Shown: positions 32,441-44,164 of the stretch, piece after piece
Layout: every line of letters starts with the position of its first letter
Numbering within the stretch: position 1 is the stretch's first letter
Notes under the pieces: generated by a model
Told to the model about the DNA's origin: nothing
Databases searched by the model: none
The model's input: only the letters and a program-made list of their open reading frames with translations
NCBI GenBank assembly: GCA_031308135.1
Contig: JAHLJT010000631.1
Coordinates: forward strand, 150,161,425-150,225,424
DNA from: Acheta domesticus
Lineage: Eukaryota > Arthropoda > Insecta > Orthoptera > Gryllidae
Reading direction: 5' to 3'
Length of the DNA: 64,000 bases
Program-made: the position numbers and the translations under genes

Positions 32441-33689
32441 TCCATGCTTCCATAAATACTAGCGTTTATTCTTCCTATAAACATTCTAATACAAGACATG
32501 CAATTACTTAAAATGAAAGACATGCAATGACTTAAAATGAAAAATATCATTTTCAACATCAATAATGTAGATAACCTCCAAAACAATTTATTAGCTTTGC
32601 ACCTGCCGTATAACTTTTAAACTTAAATACAAATCATTGATATCTAATTACTATGAATACAGATTATACAATGATGTCGAACTAACATTACTACAGGTAC
32701 AAAATTTCCTTCACTGATGCTGAAAACATACAGGATTCAATCAAACGAAGTTTGTGATGTAGCCAGCGACAGGGGCCCACTTGCTGCTTGAGGCGTACAA
32801 CACATCAAAAAAGGTTATCTCACTGCACATGAGCAGTAGCCGAAGTGCATCCATTGAATCGTGATGGCGTGACTGTTGCTGCACGAAATGGTGGCTCCCG
32901 CCTCTGGCTCAAATGGGTCGCCCCGCGCCACTATTGGGTTGCACCTCAGTAGAACCCAACTACCAAATGAACTTTTAGAGGTAGCTGAAAGCGCGATATG
33001 CTAAGTTGCTTCCAAGTACTGGCGAACAACACGGACACTCGTGGCTCGCTACAATATCAACCGCCTTCAACAGATCGCGGTCTACCAATCAGTCAAAGCA
33101 CACAGGATAATTCCCGGTCACCTGGTGTTTCGGGAATCGTAACGTCAAAACGCTCCTGCTCGTTCCTCATTCAGTTCGAACGAGTTAAAACACCTTCAAA
33201 ACAATTTACATCATAATATTTTAACACCTTCGAAGTATAGAATTAATTAAGAAAAACTCTCTCTAGAATTCTATTTTGTGGAAAATAACGGAACAATTTT
33301 CAGATTTTTACAAATTCGGAAAATTCAGGATAAAAAAATTAATCCCAGATAATTTTAAAAATGTCGTTGATTCGTTATATACTTTGTTAAATAAAAATTA
33401 CGGTTTCAAATCCGCAGAGCATCAAGAGAATCGCAAGAATGCAGAATATCAATTTTGGAAGCAATCGTAATACTGAAAGGGGATTAATCGAAAACTTATA
33501 TTTCGGTATCAAGGGCACAATAAAACGTCTGTGATTACACAACGAATGAGAGAAATTTATCTTTTACATATAAGATTAACAATATTGACTTTTATGGTAT
33601 CTAAACCAAAATTACAATATCTCAGGCAAAAATTGCTACTTTTCGTCATAACAGTAAATTGTTTCTATTGATTACATATGTAATATTTT
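32441..33689. other. no assigned gene
   Basis: AT-rich with a GC-moderate middle (32880-33180). A 64-codon plus-strand frame at 33276-33470 is unrecognised. Confidence 0.4.
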
Positions 33690-33932
33690 TACTTTCTCTT
33701 ATACGTATGTATATACGTAGTATATGGAAAGTTATGTAATAATGCGCGAAAAAAACGGCGGATTTTCGACAAAAATTAGTAGTGCTACAGAATGGCACAG
33801 ACATTCCCGTATTGTTGTTTTGTTTTCATTGCTCTCGGCTAGCTACTCGGACTTGCCATATACTCGTGCCAGTTGCCATCTATCGCCGACCAAATTATTT
33901 TTTTTACATTTTTTTTAATTTTTCGGTTTCTT
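33690..33932 (-). mobile_element. family A Helitron-like mini fold-back
   Basis: On the minus strand it reads a family A 3' region (gaaaccgaaaaat, ggcaactggc, gtctgtgccattctgtagca) followed directly by an inverted family A 5' end (ccgccg..cgcgcattattacataactttcc..gaaagtaaaaat). This is the same arrangement as 13656-14289 but without the body. Confidence 0.6.
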
Positions 33933-34181
33933 AACCCTTGGTGAGTCCAATAGGCCTTCTGTCATTCAACGCTACTCCTTTAGTGTAATACATTTTCTTC
34001 CGTTTTTCCTCAAGATCTATCAGTTTCACCCAATCATAGTCAGAAATGGAATTATGGATTACTTTTCATTTCTTTTTGATAAAAATACACTTTTGTGTTG
34101 TAAGGGCGCAAGGTGTGTCCACGTCATGTGATTTCATTTTCTCTATACGTAAACTCGGTGTAAATTAATTTTCTAGTCTTG

Positions 34182-34185
34182 TTAA
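34182..34185. repeat. TTAA target duplication, left
   Basis: TTAA immediately before CTCGAGAGAGTTGGCGCGGG. Partner at 34751-34754. Confidence 0.65.
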
Positions 34186-34750
34186 CTCGAGAGAGTTGGC
34201 GCGGGGTCTTTTGTGACCCCACGTATATTTGCTTAGCTGCAGTTGCCTAATTTTGCGAGTCACGTGCTGTACATTTCACATACCTTTCATCACAATCTTT
34301 AGCTTTTGTCTGAAAGTTTTTCAAAATTTTTTATGGAATAATTCACTTATAAATATTTGTGGAACTAATACAAACATCTCAAATTTGGCTTTGAAGCATT
34401 TTTAATAAATTGTTTGTTTTTATGTGAGACCATGTTAGAAAATGAATCTCTGAATTTTTTGATACCTTTGTCGTTGAAACCTTCAGGAAAATGTAAATAG
34501 AGTCACTACATAAATTGAAACATATATGATAATTTTGCCCTTTTATTTGTTTCAATTCCTCATTTGTATGTTTGTTTATAATAGTGCATTAAGATAATAT
34601 GACCTTGTAAATGATTCATTATTATTAAAAATAAGTGATTTCGCACTTATTGCTTGCTAAATATAATTTTATAAGGAGATAATTTAAAGGGGTCAGAAAT
34701 GACCCCGCGCCACCTCTAACATAACTCCGGCAACCGCCACCTCTCCCGGG
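34186..34750. mobile_element. piggyBac-like non-autonomous element (MITE)
   Basis: A 565-bp AT-rich element between two TTAA sites. The left end CTCGAGAGAGTTGGCGCGGG and the reverse complement of the right end CCCGGGAGAGGTGGCG.. match, and both arms contain a GGGGTC-n6-GACCCC palindrome (about 34207-34224 and 34690-34707). The right arm holds an extra 30 bp with a second GAGGTGGCG copy. TTAA duplication plus such arms is the piggyBac (or similar TTAA-targeting) signature. No transposase inside. Confidence 0.65.
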
Positions 34751-35082
34751 TTAAGTTATCATTATTGTGCATTGTGTAACATATCATTCGGATATTGTAA
34801 CAATTCATTGTTGAAATAGTATTCAGTAACTTTTTTTGTTGTCTGCATCGTTGCAAAATATTATCTAGTACTGTGTGTTTTATTGACTGTGTGTAGCAGT
34901 TAATTCTCTGGAATCAATAATCATCTTCGATTCAATCTGAAGTTGATTTTTTTATTGATTTTTTAGAGAATACATAGATCAGTAGATACAATACTATACA
35001 TATGTAGTAAAGGCTTTCATTCTAATTTACTTAAAATTACACTATAAACTAATTTGAGTGAGGAAGTATTTTCCAGACACCT

Positions 35083-35310
35083 CTAAAAACAATGTATTTC
35101 TGCAAATTTGACTAGGAAAGCCTGGTATGGATATTTATTTTTGATTCTGGTTCTGTGAGAAGGAGTTTTCCGGAGTCTGAAGTTGATTAGGTGTGGGATT
35201 TGTGGTATGGAGTGATAGAACTGGGTGGAGAGGTATGTCATATGGTGTTCTATGGAGTCAATTTGGAATTCTTCGTGGAGCTGTGAGTTTGTGACAAACC
35301 AAGGAGCATT
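35083..35310 (-). pseudogene. jockey ORF2 C-terminal block
   Basis: Reads NAPWFVTNSQLHEEF, then STQFYHSIPQIPHLINFRLR, typical of the jockey ORF2 end. The open frame upstream of NAPWFV belongs to the solo LTR, not to the LINE. Confidence 0.8.
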
Positions 35311-35902
35311 TGTAGCGTCGCGAGGTGGCGCACGTGCCGTTTCGCTGGAAAGCCCGGCCTTAAGCCGGATGGGGGATGGGGGTTGGAATGCGGCGGCGCC
35401 TCGCCGGCGCGCGCCGGGCATGAAAATCCCAGCCTCAAAATAACCTGGACAACAGGGCGTGCCTGAGCGCGAGTTCATTTATGACGGTTGCTCTCTGCTG
35501 AGGGCTGGCTTGCGAGCCGAATGACGCCCGCCGCTGGTAGAGTGGGGGACGAGCCGTGGGGTATTTATTGCGGCGCTGAAATGCGCTCGCGGGATACGCT
35601 AGTGAGTCGAAAGACGTGAGGTATCTCCGTGCAACCTTGCACGTTTTGGCATCCGGCCATGTAACAATCTAGTTACGGGGACTTTATGTCCGACAGCTCG
35701 CACTTCGCGCAGCTTCTCATGCTCTCGAGCAGAGGCACTGGGCTAAGCCTAGGGACGGTCGCGGGGTTTCGCGGCTTAGAGAATAGAAAGGTTGCCTAAG
35801 GTTTTCAATTTTGTAACATTATCTTGTAATTTATTATTGTAAATATACTGTACATACTATTCAGAATCTGTCGTCTGTGCTTTTCATGTCCAGTACGTCA
35901 CA
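35311..35902. mobile_element. solo LTR, 592 bp
   Basis: Starts TGTAGCGTCGCGAGG and ends CCAGTACGTCACA, with CATT on both sides (35307-35310 and 35903-35906). It splits the jockey C-terminal reading exactly at this CATT. GC-rich first two-thirds with CACGTG, a TATTTATT box near 35560, and an AT-rich last third with TATAC/aataatt signals. TG..CA ends plus a 4-bp duplication fit a Gypsy-type LTR left after recombination between the two LTRs. The plus strand is the likelier sense (TATA-like box before the A/T-rich end). Confidence 0.65.
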
Positions 35903-35909
35903 CATTTGT

Positions 35910-37695
35910 GAACGGTTCTAAGAAAATGGTTCTGAACTATTTGAAGCGTTTTAAGGCTGGTTTTTGCGACGGAGATCCAAATTGGGCAGGTGTAAAGGAG
36001 GAGTGGTCTGATGATGGTTTTGTAGATGGTTATGGCTGTTGCGAAGGCGAGATGAGAAGATCGATTAATGATGCGCTTTAGTTGATGTAGCTTATATTTT
36101 GCTTGTTGTATTAATGTGCTGATTCCAGTTCAGTTTAGTATCCATATTTAGACCGAGATATTTCACTGTACTATTTGGGGGGAGCCAGTTAATGGGTTAA
36201 TTATTAATTGTGAGCGGTGCTGGAGGTGTATAGGATCTTAAAGTGAATATTTTGACAGCGGTTTTTGTGGGATTTATTTAATTTTTAAGTATGAAGCCCA
36301 AATGTCTATAAGATATAATTGCAGAGAATTTCTTGTATTAATTAATGAATCTCCGGCTAGGAAAATTGCCGTATCATCTCCGAATTGGGCTGTTTGAATT
36401 TTCTCGAATTTCGGAAGATCAGATACATATAAATTAAGAAGTGTAGGGGATAGTGGTGATCCCTGTGGTAAGCCTGCACTTATTGGTCTCGGATTTGAAT
36501 GATGACTGTTGGCGGAGACTGAAAAGGTTCTATTGTTAAGATAGGTGGATATTATTTGAACGAGAGAATATTGGGTGTCAATCTTTGCTAGTTTGTAGAT
36601 CATTGCTTTGTGCCATACTATGTCATAGGAGTGGGTAATGTCAATAAAAACCCCGACTGTGTGTTTTTTATTTTGGAAGCCTGTGTGAATGTACTCGGAA
36701 AATCGTAAAAGTTGATGACTGGTAGAGATTTTCTCGGTGAAGCCAAATTGTTGTTTGGGGATTGCGTTTGACTGAATCAGAAATTCTTTTAAGCGTGTCA
36801 GGATGGCTTTTTCAAATATTTTTGCCAGGGTAGGGAGCAGACTGATAGGACGGTAATTTTCGACTATTGAGGGAATTTCGACTTATTTGGTTTGGGAATC
36901 GGTATGATGACAGCGTGTTTCCATGTTGTGGGAAAATATCCAATTCTGAGACATGAGTTGTATATGTTTGTTATGAAGGCCAGAACAGGGGGAGGGAAGT
37001 GTTTGACTACTATATTGCTTATGTTATCATGCCCAGGATAATTTTTAATTGGCAGTTTGGAAATAATATTTTTAATTTCTTTGGGTGATATTAATTTGAT
37101 TCTTGGGTGTGCTCCGTAAATGGAAGTAATTGTAGCATTACTGATTACTTGGTGAGATGGGTGGTATTGTGTGGTGTTGGTGGTAATGGGGGACGAGAAG
37201 TAAGTGGCGAAATTTTCTGCCTTTTCGAAGGGAGTATATGCTTTTGCTGTTGTTGTTTTGATTGGAGGGATTATGATTTTTTTCTTAAAAATCTATTTTG
37301 TGAATTGCCAAATTGTGTTGTTTTGTGTATTGAGAGACTGGATGAATTCATGAAATTGATTATTTTTATGATTCCTTAATACATTCTTCAAGATATTCCT
37401 GAGAGTGTTTAGTTCGTGTTTGACACTACTATTTTTTGTGAGGGTCCACAATCTTCTGGTTTGATTTTTGGTATTTATGATTTTCATTATTTCTGGGGGG
37501 AGGTTGGTATAATTTGTTTTCTTACTGGCATTTGTTTTTATTATTGTATTGTCGTTTGTATGATTGAATTTAGAAATGATACCGATTGGTCGATCTCTAG
37601 AGGGGGATGTAGTATTTTAATTTTTGGAATTATTGAATTTAATTCTGTTTGAAACTTAGGCCAATTGATTTTACAAAGTTTTGTTTTGGGAAATG
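35910..37695 (-). pseudogene. jockey ORF2 linker and reverse transcriptase, broken
   Basis: In several frames: KINWPKFQTELNSII right after the LTR-type insert, NYRPISLLPTLAKIFEKA, KQQFGFTEKISTSHQLLRF, GVFIDITHSYDIVWHKA (palm Asp), the open stretch 36603-36274 with AGLPQGSPLSPTLLNLYVSD and AQFGDDTAIF (FADD box as FGDD), and NMDTKLNWNQHI with ITIYKTIIRPLL. These are jockey-clade blocks. Stops and shifts throughout. Confidence 0.8.
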
Positions 37696-37700
37696 GAGTG
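37696..37700. repeat. TGGAG duplication, left
   Basis: Left copy of a 5-bp duplication; right copy at 39159-39163. Confidence 0.6.
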
Positions 37701-39158
37701 TGTGCGCACCGCGTGTCCGTGCCCTGTGAGCGCGTGCCGAAGCGGAACTCACCTGGTACCCACCTCTCTCACGGCGCCTCGCACGCTGATGGGCCAACAG
37801 CAGGACTACACTGCTGGCTATGACGACACTCAGCACACACACATATCGGCCTCCGGTAGCTCAGGTGATGTAGCCAGAGAGCTGCTAAAAGAGAAGGGGG
37901 ACGGAGGACCACCTCGAAAGAGGAAATGAAGAGTCGGCCGAAAGATAAGAAAACGCAAAACTGATAGGATAATTAATTTAATTGACTAAATTGATTAAAT
38001 TGAATTAAATTGAAGAAGTTAGAATTGTAATGCCTCTTGGAATATAAAAACTTATAATATATGAAAGAAAAGATATAAACAATTTTAAACTATTATAATA
38101 TATACAAATGCTTGCCGGGCCCGAGCAGTGAAATATTAATAAAAGTCCTAATTCTAATTCTTAAAATTAATGATGACAAATGGCAATCAAAACAGTGAAT
38201 GAAACAATTACAATCACTGGATTGTGATTGTGAGCTTAGGTCTTTGAATGGCTCGGCACCCTGGACACAAGAACAGGTACCTGCGTTGCGGAGGCTATTT
38301 TCGACCCGTTCGCTGCCGGGGCTGGAGTCTCGCCGTGATGATGCGGTGATGATGTGCTCTGCACCAGCTGAGCGAATTCTCCGTTCCGGCCACGACGACC
38401 AGGTACGTATGCCGCCGAGGTCCGGTTTACAAGTGTCATCCCGCACACGTGCGAATGAAAACTTTTAAAGTCGGGCAGCCTGTAGCCCTTGATGAAGATG
38501 ATGCCGTTAGAGGCTTTGCGTCATGCTGATGTGTGGCAGGGCACAAGTGCCGACTGCCGGCGTAGCACACGTCCGTCACTACGCCAATGACCGCGTGGAG
38601 TTCATCCCAGCGTCACATGGAGGCGGGACAGACCTGACTGCCGTGTCTGTCCGCGAACTCTATGAGTGAGAATCTTTTTCGGCGCGATGGCTTCCGACAA
38701 GATATAGGCGACCGCCCCCCGACCTCGCGGTGGTGGGTGGCCACCGCAAGGCGTGGCGGAAGGGGATGGCGTGAGATGGAGGGGGGAGCCCTTGGGTAGC
38801 CGCCGTGTTTGGGCCCCGAGACAAGGGGCGGGGGTACTGTCTGTGTCGAGGTGCGTCGGCCGAAGCTTAACTGCCCCGCTGAGAGGGGGGGAGGCGCATC
38901 CGGGCGGCCGCGGCCGCGGCGGCGCGGCGCGCGTCAGAATGCGGCCGTTTGGCGACCGCCGGCGGCGGCGCCCTTTTGAGACAATGGGCGTCTTTGCCGA
39001 CTACCGCAAAGGAGAGAGCCTCTGCCTTCGTTAAGGGCGGCAATCCGACAGAAGGTGCGGCGGGATTAACGGGAGACGGGCGCGCGGAGGAAGGGGGCGA
39101 CCGGCCCACCGCGTTCCAACGGCGCGGGCGGTCTTCCTACCGCTAGCGTGCGTAAACA
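37701..39158. mobile_element. 1,458-bp LTR-like insertion in jockey endonuclease
   Basis: Begins TGTGTGCGCACCGCG and ends GCGTGCGTAAACA, flanked by TGGAG. Skipping it restores the jockey reading from DHVSILIT through to KINWPKF. TG..CA ends and a 5-bp duplication fit a long solo LTR (BEL/Pao, Copia and some Gypsy LTRs leave 5 bp). GC-rich at both ends (CpG-dense 38700-39140), AT-rich in the middle with an aataaaa near 38138. No internal repeats marking two LTRs are evident. Short frames at 37681-37929 and 38199-38468 are unrecognised. Confidence 0.55.
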
Positions 39159-39163
39159 TGGAG

Positions 39164-39830
39164 CGTGAGGGGGAAGAATTTGCTGGGACGTAATCAGTAT
39201 GGAAACGTGATCTGAATCTAACTCAAATATTGTAGCAGCATTAAATTTAAGGGATGAGTTTGTTATTCCTATATCTAATATGTCGGGGTTCCTTGAATTG
39301 TCATGGGGGTAGTATGTAGGTTTCGGTGTTGTTATTACTTTCAATGAGGAGCTATTTGTGAGATGTGCCAGGTTTATTCCGTCACGGTTATTGTTTTTGC
39401 ATCCCCATGACATGTTTTGCGTTCATATCTCCGAGAATTAATGCATTATTACCTGTTTGAAAGCAATTTCTAATACTGTTAATGTTTAATTTATGATTGG
39501 GAGGTTTACAAATGGTTATGATTGTCCAAGATTGTTGTATTATGTCAGCACTAAGAGCAATTACTTCTATTTCTTTAAAGTTAGGTATAGGTTTTAGGTG
39601 ATGTTTTGTGCTGGATTTTATTGCAATTAAGACTCCTCCTCCTTTGCTAAGTGATCTATCTTTTCTGTATATGACAAAGTCTGGACAATAGAACTTATTG
39701 CTGGGTTTTATATGCGTTTCCGTAATGCAGACTACGTCAACATTATAGGTATGGATAAATTTGCATAAATTCTTTTTTTTTATTAGAAATACTATTTGCA
39801 TTCCAATTCGTGAAGGTTATTCCATTTAAT
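39164..39830 (-). pseudogene. jockey endonuclease domain, broken
   Basis: The open part (39801-39388) shows DVVCITETHIKP (catalytic Glu), GGGVLIAIKSS, TICKPPNHK and ALILGDMNAKH (Asp/Asn). The frame is then lost, with later segments reading SRNPDILDIGITN and DSDHVSILIT (terminal Asp-His). All apurinic endonuclease blocks are present but not in one frame. Confidence 0.85.
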
Positions 39831-39853
39831 ATATTTACTGCCATTGCTGTTAA

Positions 39854-39856
<3 letters not shown>

Positions 39857-39900
<44 letters not shown>

Positions 39901-39901
39901 G
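39857..39901. repeat. ATT microsatellite
   Basis: About fifteen att units between the jockey ORF1 and ORF2 remnants. Confidence 0.9.
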
Positions 39902-39959
39902 TTAGGAGTGTCGAAATGGCATTACGGATGGAGGTGATAATGATAGGGATTATTATTAT

Positions 39960-40985
39960 GAATTTATGAAATTGATTATACTGGATGTGACTGCTTCGAT
40001 AATGATGTTTAGAAAGGAACCATTTTGGTTTATATTTGGGGTGCTATTGGATTGTCTTCTGTTGGATTCAGTGGAAGGGGGGTTTGTGGGAGAGGAAGAA
40101 TTGATATGTGTGAAGTTACGAAGTTGTTGTGACACTGGGAGAAAGGGGAATTGTTGAGTGGATTGGATATTGGCTGAGGTTCCTGAATCTGGTTGGTTAG
40201 TTGATGATTTATTTGATATGGAGTTGGTACATCGGGTATTATAGCTATTGTAGTATGTACAGGATGTTCTATCGTCAATTTTATGTGCACCACTGCAGTT
40301 CTTACAAATGGGATTTTTGTTTTTGTTTGGACATAGAACCGAGTAATAGTATTGGGAACAAAAATCACAACTTATTTGATGGTTACAATTGTTCTTAGTG
40401 TGACCAAAATCGTTGGCATTGCATTGGTCCCTGCGGTTTTTTCCTTCGGATCTGTTAAAACTTTTAGATTACAGATTTGATTAATAGTTAATATATTTTC
40501 AATGGGGTAATTACCATTAAATACTGCTGCTACAACTGGAATTGGGGTGTTTTTCTTGATGAGCTTTGTGATTTTAATTAGAAAAGGGAATTTATGCTTA
40601 ATTTCCTGAAAGATTTCAAGTTCAGATATCGATTGATCGACATTCTTAAATACAACGGAGAAGTTCTTATTGGACGGGTCTTTATAGGTGTGAAAGCTTC
40701 TCTGAGTTTGGAGAAGATATTTCACAATTTTACAAAAGTCCGTGGCTGATTGGTCGTTTATCCTAACTTTCTGTTTTTTTAAGTCTGCTACGAAATTGAT
40801 AGAGACTTTCCTTTTTAATTCTTTTACAAATGTATTTAAATTGGAAATACCCGCAACAAAAATGGGCGGTATCGTATTAGGAGGGTCCGTTGACTCTCTT
40901 TCGTCAATGTTTACATGACTAAATTTATTGTCTGGTAAGATGGGACCTTGGAAATTTGGACCCCTAGGGGTCCAAATTTATTTTG
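39960..40985 (-). pseudogene. jockey ORF1 (gag-like RNA-binding protein), broken
   Basis: Order on the minus strand: PPIFVAG, KVRINDQSATDF, RSFHTYKDPSNKNFSVVFKN, KHKFPFLIKITKL and PIPVVAAVFNG, the jockey-type domain preceding zinc knuckles. Then, after a shift, cysteine-rich segments (CDFCSQYY..LCPNKNK..CKNCSGAHK) for CCHC knuckles, and a Pro/Ser/Asn-rich tail. RNA-binding chaperone of the LINE particle in intact relatives. Confidence 0.75.
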
Positions 40986-41126
40986 GACTGGCACATTATA
41001 TACTATTTGACCATGGTTCTAGGAGGAGTCACTTGTACTATTTTCAGGCACTGGGGTCTTTCTAAGTTCTGGTTGCGTAGCACTATCACTCACTGATCTT
41101 TCGCGGGTGAACGTTGTTTCCGGGTT

Positions 41127-42076
41127 TGGGGACATAAGACATTTTTACAAGCTTTTGATAGAAAAGTCAGAACACTTCTATCAAAATATGCATCATCCTC
41201 GAAGTTCCACCGAAAGGCTATATCTTTCAAGACATCATGGAGGCCAGCTCGGCCAGAAAGGCATTGGATTCCATTCCTCATTCTTGGTTGCAGTGAACTC
41301 TTCAACTTTACAAGATTTACCCCTCTATCATTAAATTTCTAACAACCTGTATGAACAGCTGACGAAAAACACTGCATGTTATGAGAAGGAATCTGAGTTA
41401 ACAGACAGATCCTTTGTGAATTTGTGGGGGCATTTTTCAGGAAGATAGCTTAAGCCCGCTCTGGTTGTGCCTATCATTGAAACCTTTAAGTAGGATGCTG
41501 AATTCTTCCGGCTAAGGATATGCTTTGAAGAAACCTAAGAAGAGCATTTCACACCAGTTATACATGGATGATCTCAAGCTCTATGCTAAAGGACCAGAGC
41601 AACTTCGCAGCATGCTGACACTTGTTGAAAGCTTCAGCAGCTCTGTTTGTATGGATCTTGGTTTGGAGAAGTGTGCTGCTGTTCACGAGAAGAGAGGTCG
41701 CGTCCAGAATAGAGGAAATGAACCTCTTTTGATGGAAGATTTGAGAATTTAAGAACTCGTCAATGGAGATGAATATAAGTATCTGGGCCTCCAGCAGCTC
41801 TTAGGAACTGCAGATGAAAAAATTAGAAACAAGTGGAAAGAAAGGTTCTCTCTCGTGATGCAAAAATCTCCAAGTCCTGTATTAATTCAAGAAACAAATT
41901 TACAGGAATTAAGACCTGGTATCTTTCTGCAGCATCGTATACATATGGAGTTCTCAAGTGGTCTGAGACATTTTTACAAGCTTTTGATAGAAAAGTCAGA
42001 ACACTTCTATCAAAATATGCATCATCCTCGAAGTTCCACCGAAAGGCTATATCTTTCAAGACATCATGGAGGCCAG
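41127..42076 (+). pseudogene. R4/Dong-type LINE reverse transcriptase remnant with internal duplication
   Basis: From 41245 one reads ARKALDSIPHSWL, YPSIIKFLTTCMN, GIFQEDSLSPLW, then the open stretch 41525-41752 with SHQLYMDDLKLYAKG (active-site MDD), MDLGLEKCAAV, then YKYLGLQQL, and TYGVLKWSETFLQAFDRKVR, STERLYLSRHHGG. YMDDLKLYA followed by KYLG and the RHHGG block is R4/Dong-like. The first 113 bp (41131-41243) repeat exactly 41969-42073. Confidence 0.7.
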
Positions 42077-42094
42077 TTCTGTTAAGTCTTGAAT

Positions 42095-42420
42095 TTATGT
42101 TCCCATGGCCCCACTATTAAATTGGCACAGTCACATCTCATCCATAATAAATGAAGCCAATAAGCGATTAGCTATTTTACGTCCGATTCGCAATCACAAC
42201 TCTTCTTTAAAAGTCCATTCCTCTTTATCTATATACAAATATATTCTTTGTTATTAACTTACGCATGCTCAGTATGGATTTCAGCTGCCCCAAGCCACAT
42301 TCAATAAATTACAAATCTTTAGTTAAGAAAAAAGTTAAGAATAAATGCCCCCTGGTTTGTCAGCAAAAAGACACTATACAATGACCTTGTAATAGAACCT
42401 TCTTTGTTATGAAACTGGTA
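42095..42420 (+). pseudogene. jockey-type LINE C-terminal fragment
   Basis: WHSHISSIINEANKRLAILR, SLSIYKYIL, LTYACSVWISAAPSHINKLQ and, shifted, CPLVCQQKDT: thumb and C-terminal block of jockey ORF2 in two or three frames. No active site. Confidence 0.65.
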
Positions 42421-42880
42421 CATCATTTCTACAGTAATTTAAATCACGCACAACGAGCAATCACTTACGAAATAGGAATTCATACCCGCGACTTTCCGCC
42501 TAAGAAACCAATCCCATTCCATATTTTTCTGCAATATCTCGCTGTCATTAGATAAATATAGAGTATTTTTTACAATTACCTATCTCACCTTTGGAATTAT
42601 TTTATAAATAATTATTATAAATATATAATATATAACTATTGTTCCGGAATTATTTTCTAGGACCGTGTCATCGCCCTCCAAATATATTTCCAAAATTATT
42701 CTTACAATAACCTTGGTTGAATGTTTCATCTAACAAAATTACTATCAGGGAGGCAACAAGAAGTTATCCCTTCACACTTAGATGATAAAAAATTACTCGG
42801 GCAATCAACTGAAGAGCTTCGCGGCTGAACGTCGTACGTAAACAAAACAAAATTCAATAATAAAAGAAATCATCAGCCCT
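42421..42880. other. no gene seen
   Basis: AT-rich spacer between the jockey and Tc1 remnants. Confidence 0.5.
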
Positions 42881-42884
42881 ACCA

Positions 42885-43541
42885 CGCATTCCACTGAATA
42901 GGATTCCGTTGACCAGAAACCATCAACGTCTCAAACAGCAATGGGCGTATGAACGTGTTCACTGGTGTTGTTGAGTGACAAAATGGTGTTTTCGAGCGAG
43001 TCCCGCTTCAACTTGTGCTACAGTGATGACGGCCAGTACGTGTTTGACGCTACCGTGATGGTCGCAATCTGCATTGTTCCGGGCCATAACGGGCAAACGC
43101 CAAGTGGCTTGGGCGCCATTGACTACGATGTACGATCTCACCTCATACTTATTCAGGACTATGTGAACATCAATATTAGGGAGGTTTTAGAGCCCGAGGT
43201 ACTGCCCCTCCTCCACGTAGCATGACATGTTTCAGCAGGACAATGCCTGACTTCATGTGGCGAGGAATGTGCAAGCTTTCTGCGAAGAACCACGGGTACC
43301 ACTGCTTCCCTTGCCCGCACGTTCGCCTGACAAATCACCCAGCGAACATGTCTGGGATATGATCGGTCGGCAACTTGTTCGTTCCCGTCTTCCCACAGTC
43401 ACTGTCAATTGTTTGTGGTCAGGCATAGAAACTACTTGCCGGCGTGTTTCTCAGCAGCATATTCAGGCTCTTTTTCAATCCATGCTGCAACGTCGAGAGG
43501 CTCTGATGCCAGCACGTGGAGGCTTCTCACCGTACTAAATT
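42885..43541 (+). pseudogene. Tc1-like transposase, C-terminal two-thirds, broken
   Basis: Cut-and-paste transposase remnant. Reading with frameshifts: QQWAYERVHW, VFSSESRFNL (consensus Asp of the first catalytic position is Ser), YDVRSHLIL, FQQDNA (second Asp; next residue now a stop-adjacent change), then the open frame 43257-43538 with ARNVQAFCEEPRVPLLPLPA, SPDKSPSEHVWDMIGRQL (third acidic position, Glu) and ARGGFSPY at the C-terminus. DDE spacing and these blocks are Tc1/mariner family. Dead by both frameshift and active-site loss. Terminal inverted repeats not found. Confidence 0.85.
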
Positions 43542-44164
43542 CTCAAGGTCAAAACGCAGGTACATTTCTGTAATTTTAATGGTTTGTATACTGTGATATT
43601 CCTAATCTGTGGAATAGATTTCATAGTAATAGTATGTATACTTCTTGGTGTTCCAATTTTCACAAACATCTTTGTAGAAACATAACGCGGATTTTGAAAT
43701 AGAAGTGCTGTTGAAACTTGACACATTTTTGAAACTTTGAATACTCTCAAATTATTCTCAGTGAACAAACTAACTTCTACAGCCTCCACTAAGAATAACT
43801 TCCTCTGTTTGTCTTGTATTCAGCAAAATAAGGTATTCTTGAAAATACCTTAAATCACTTAATATGGTGGAGCATTTCGTTTGTATACATACACGAAATG
43901 CGGAGTGTTTCTATGGAGTTAATTCAAGCAAGTTGATAAGCTGCAATGTCACTACAGCTCCCACTCTCACGGCTCCCTATTGTAGTCTGCCTTCTGCCTC
44001 CCGTTTTCTTGCGTGACCTTGAGACGCCACGTTAAAAAACTCGAAGTACAAGAATATAAAATGTGGAAAAGTTGCCTTGACAAGAGTGAACGTAAGACAT
44101 TTTCGCGCATGTATTTTTCATTCTTTAACGAGCCGTGCTCGAAAAGCACTTGCTTTCCTAGAGA

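Larger units (their letters stand above)
35080..40990 (-). mobile_element. decayed jockey-clade LINE with two LTR-type insertions
   Basis: Minus strand, 5' to 3': ORF1 gag (40985-39960), endonuclease (39830-39164), linker and reverse transcriptase (37695-35910), C-terminal block (35310-35083). The reading is continuous across 39158-37701 and 35902-35311 once those inserts are skipped. Every domain is present, but several frameshifts and stops occur. An ATT microsatellite (39857-39901) lies between ORF1 and ORF2. Confidence 0.85.
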
